Below the pieces are notes generated by a model. That model was not told where the DNA came from and did not search any database. It was given only the letters and a program-made list of their open reading frames with translations. A DNA stretch of 25,390 bases from Candidatus Poribacteria bacterium (GTDB lineage: Bacteria; Abyssobacteria; SURF-5), in NCBI GenBank assembly GCA_016215705.1, contig JACRIR010000017.1, positions 1 to 25,390 of the forward strand, read 5' to 3'. Positions 24,226-25,390 of this stretch are shown here, piece after piece. Made by a program: the position numbers and the translations under genes. Every line of letters starts with the position of its first letter. The stretch's first letter is position 1.

Positions 24226-24240
24226 GATAGGTTACAGATA
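24219..24240 (-). promoter_or_regulatory. Tandem 11-bp direct-repeat operator (Pho-box-like) overlapping the -35
   Basis: GGTTACAGATA occurs twice without a gap (24219-24229 and 24230-24240). On the minus strand this gives CTGTAAC-CTAT-CTGTAAC: a 7-base repeat with a 4-base spacer and 11-base period. This is the geometry of PhoB boxes (CTGTCAT-N4-CTGTCAT) and other OmpR/PhoB-family sites. The downstream copy overlaps the predicted -35 box. Confidence 0.6.
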
Positions 24241-24275
24241 CGAGGGGAAAGAAGTTTTTTTTTCTTTTTCTTTCT

Positions 24276-24545
24276 CTAAGCAGATTCCGTCTTTACCTGC
24301 ATCTGCAAGGCTCCTAACACCTTTCTCCGGACGCAGTTAGAAAGTGTCTGACCGATCCAAGAAGTCTTCGCATTGGTTTGTATCTGCCCTTCCCAGTGGG
24401 CCAGCGTGCTCGGATCGATGCCCAGTTCTTGGGCAGCTAGCTTTGGGGATAAGCCGAGAGCAAGACGCTCGAGTCGAACTCGCTGGCCGAACGTCTGGCC
24501 GGTTATCAGCGGGTTGTATCCTAGGAATTCGATGGTTTTCGGCAT
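24276..24545 (-). CDS. Short XRE-like helix-turn-helix protein, probably truncated
   Basis: An 89-residue ORF. Residues ~18-52 (TFGQRVRLERLALGLSPKLA, then AQELGIDPSTLAHWEGQIQ) form an XRE-type HTH. The N-terminus PKTIEFLGYNPL resembles the linker that, in a common family of tandem-HTH proteins, follows a first HTH; here that first unit is absent and a stop lies just upstream of the ATG. After the HTH the sequence loses family resemblance (NAKTSWIGQTLSNCVRRKVL). It may be a surviving single-HTH regulator or a decayed fragment. It is co-directional with and ~270 bases upstream of the toxin operon, so a local regulatory role is conceivable but unsupported. No RBS is evident. Confidence 0.55.
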   Translation of the reverse strand: MPKTIEFLGYNPLITGQTFGQRVRLERLALGLSPKLAAQELGIDPSTLAHWEGQIQTNAKTSWIGQTLSNCVRRKVLGALQMQVKTESA

Positions 24546-24729
24546 GGCTTTAAGCCAGAGTTAACAGTTCAGGGTTCAAGGCTTAAGGTTCAAAGTTCAA
24601 AGTCAAAACCGGAAACACCGAAATAAGCGCTCTTCCTGGGGGGAGAGATGTATCTCACGTTTGGCAAGTCAAGGCCGGACCGAATGATAGTTGTGTCGCA
24701 CCCTTACCGCGGGAATCGATTAAGAATCA
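24546..24729. other. Short spacer with quasi-repeat phrase
   Basis: The part at 24557-24606 is made of overlapping 'ggttcaaagttcaaagtc' phrases, related to the text at 13313-13370. No gene or terminator is recognised in the remainder. Confidence 0.5.
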
Positions 24730-25203
24730 TCAGCACGCCTTGTGATGCGCCGGGAGAGGAGGATATATGAAGAAGGATAAGGTTGATGAACTGCCTGCCG
24801 CTCGTTTGTTCGCCCTCAAGTCCTCCAGCGAAATGAAGTTTACCGGTATCCCATCAATGTCCATTGATTTCTTGCGCGAATAACAACAGGGAAAATCCAC
24901 TCCGGACGCGCCGGTGATGATTTCCAGACGGACGGGCGGAACGCCTATCCGAATGACTTTGTCTTTTTCAAGAAACATCTGCTTTGAAACTTGCTCTTCA
25001 GGCATGCCAAAATCCCGCAGCGCCTTAGCCGCTTTTTCGGCATTCCATTCACTTATGCCGATCCATATGTCCATATCTCCAGTGGCGCGTGGATACCCGT
25101 GGTATCCCACGGCATACCCGCCAACAATCAAATACTCAACTCCGTTTGAGTTCAGAAATCTCAAGAAGTCTTTGAAGTCCGGATGTAGCTCGATCTTTTC
25201 CAT
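24730..25203 (-). CDS. MNT/AbiEii-like nucleotidyltransferase-fold protein
   Basis: A 157-residue protein of the minimal nucleotidyltransferase type often found as part of small two-gene, possibly toxin-antitoxin, modules. It begins HPDFKDFLRFLNSNGVEYLI and has GGYAVGYHGYPRATGDMDIWI (residues ~28-48), containing the GG loop and the paired Asp residues (D-M-D) of the fold. ISLEDLRANKRAAG follows near residue 130. Family members usually continue with a GRxKDLxDLExL-like tail; here the tail is Ser/Pro/Phe-rich (SSSTLSFFIYPPLPAHHKAC), suggesting a frameshift near 24805 or natural divergence. The gene overlaps the upstream small gene by 68 bases in another frame, indicating coupled translation. 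Whether it modifies tRNA, protein or antibiotic is unknown. Confidence 0.8.
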   Translation of the reverse strand: MEKIELHPDFKDFLRFLNSNGVEYLIVGGYAVGYHGYPRATGDMDIWIGISEWNAEKAAKALRDFGMPEEQVSKQMFLEKDKVIRIGVPPVRLEIITGASGVDFPCCYSRKKSMDIDGIPVNFISLEDLRANKRAAGSSSTLSFFIYPPLPAHHKAC

Positions 25204-25309
25204 AAACCATCCTTCGGTTTATCTCGATAGCCTGGATTCGTTCCAGCGATCCCTTTGACCGCCAAAACCTCTTCTCTTCCTCCGTATCGTCCAGTGTCGT
25301 GATCGACAT
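25136..25309 (-). CDS. Small partner protein of the nucleotidyltransferase module
   Basis: A 57-residue protein with start MSITTLDDTEEEKRFWRSKG, then SLERIQAIEINRRMVYGKDRA and SGLQRLLEISELKRS. The pattern 'xxWxxxxxxERLxAlExxRRxxYGxDxxxxRLQRxxExxE' is typical of the small gene encoded just upstream of MNT/AbiEii-like nucleotidyltransferases. The ATG at 25309 follows AAGAAGG by four bases. The frame is open back to a TAA at the window edge, so GTG 25366 or ATG 25342 are possible alternative starts. It probably acts with the overlapping downstream gene, possibly as antitoxin or binding partner; this is inference from synteny. Confidence 0.7.
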   Translation of the reverse strand: MSITTLDDTEEEKRFWRSKGSLERIQAIEINRRMVYGKDRATSGLQRLLEISELKRS

Positions 25310-25390
25310 TGCCTTCTTATTGAGGCGCGGAAGTTCGTCCATAATAATCTTTCCCTGATCAGCCACATAATACGCCGAGGACAGTAATTA

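Noticed and set aside
24276-24545. Immunity protein for the RHS payload
   Set aside because: The ORF is a DNA-binding HTH. Tc-type toxins keep the payload in the cocoon and do not need a dedicated immunity gene, and none was seen.
24730-24735. Selenocysteine read-through at the nucleotidyltransferase TGA
   Set aside because: The downstream in-frame sequence soon ends, shows no family continuation and no evident SECIS-like hairpin. A frameshift explains the odd tail better.

Overview
The window looks like a chromosomal segment of a diderm, probably uncultivated environmental bacterium. It is moderately GC-rich and has lipoprotein signal sequences on envelope proteins, a complete peptidoglycan-turnover gene set, a selenocysteine tRNA, and gene gaps filled with degenerate purine-rich quasi-repeats. 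Gaps of this style are familiar from large genomes of Planctomycetota-like and candidate-phylum bacteria. No marker here fixes the phylum, so that placement is only a guess.

Left part (1-11602, all + strand, tightly packed): a cell-wall degradation and recovery cluster. It begins inside a solute-binding lipoprotein fused in frame to a MalF-type ABC permease. A MalG-type permease, a SPOR-SpoIID/LytB lipoprotein, a NamZ/YbbC-type exo-N-acetylmuramidase (DUF1343), a NagZ-type GH3 beta-N-acetylhexosaminidase, anhydro-MurNAc kinase AnmK and a large Amidase_3 lipoprotein follow. Read together: the amidase strips peptides, the SpoIID domain cleaves denuded glycan to anhydro-ended products, NamZ and NagZ release single sugars, AnmK phosphorylates anhydroMurNAc, and the ABC permeases probably import saccharides. 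The transporter ATPase and the MurQ etherase are not in the window.

Middle (11603-14377): a convergent minus-strand acyl-CoA synthetase, then a minus-strand tRNA-Sec with a near-consensus sigma70 promoter. About 0.9 kb without genes follows, built of repeated purine-rich phrases, 'cacggatt' phrases and tiny GC hairpins.

Right part (14378-24545, minus strand): an accessory island. An IS630-type transposase remnant lies at its left edge. The main content is a two-gene Tc (ABC) toxin-like operon. Upstream is a compact 1158-residue TcA-like protein with a TPR-like N-terminus, a long helical/coiled-coil core and a TcB-binding-like C-terminus. Eleven bases downstream is a 1988-residue TcB-TcC fusion (SpvB, FG-GAP/VCBS, RHS, RHS core) ending in a hydrophobic region plus an HExxH metalloprotease-like payload. 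The operon promoter carries two perfect tandem 11-bp repeats overlapping the -35, arranged like a Pho box. A short HTH gene lies upstream.

Right end (24730-25390, minus strand): a small two-gene module, a 57-residue protein followed by an overlapping MNT/AbiEii-like nucleotidyltransferase whose C-terminus looks damaged.

The most unusual item is the compact Tc toxin operon: a TcA less than half the usual size, paired with an unusual membrane-segment plus metalloprotease payload.
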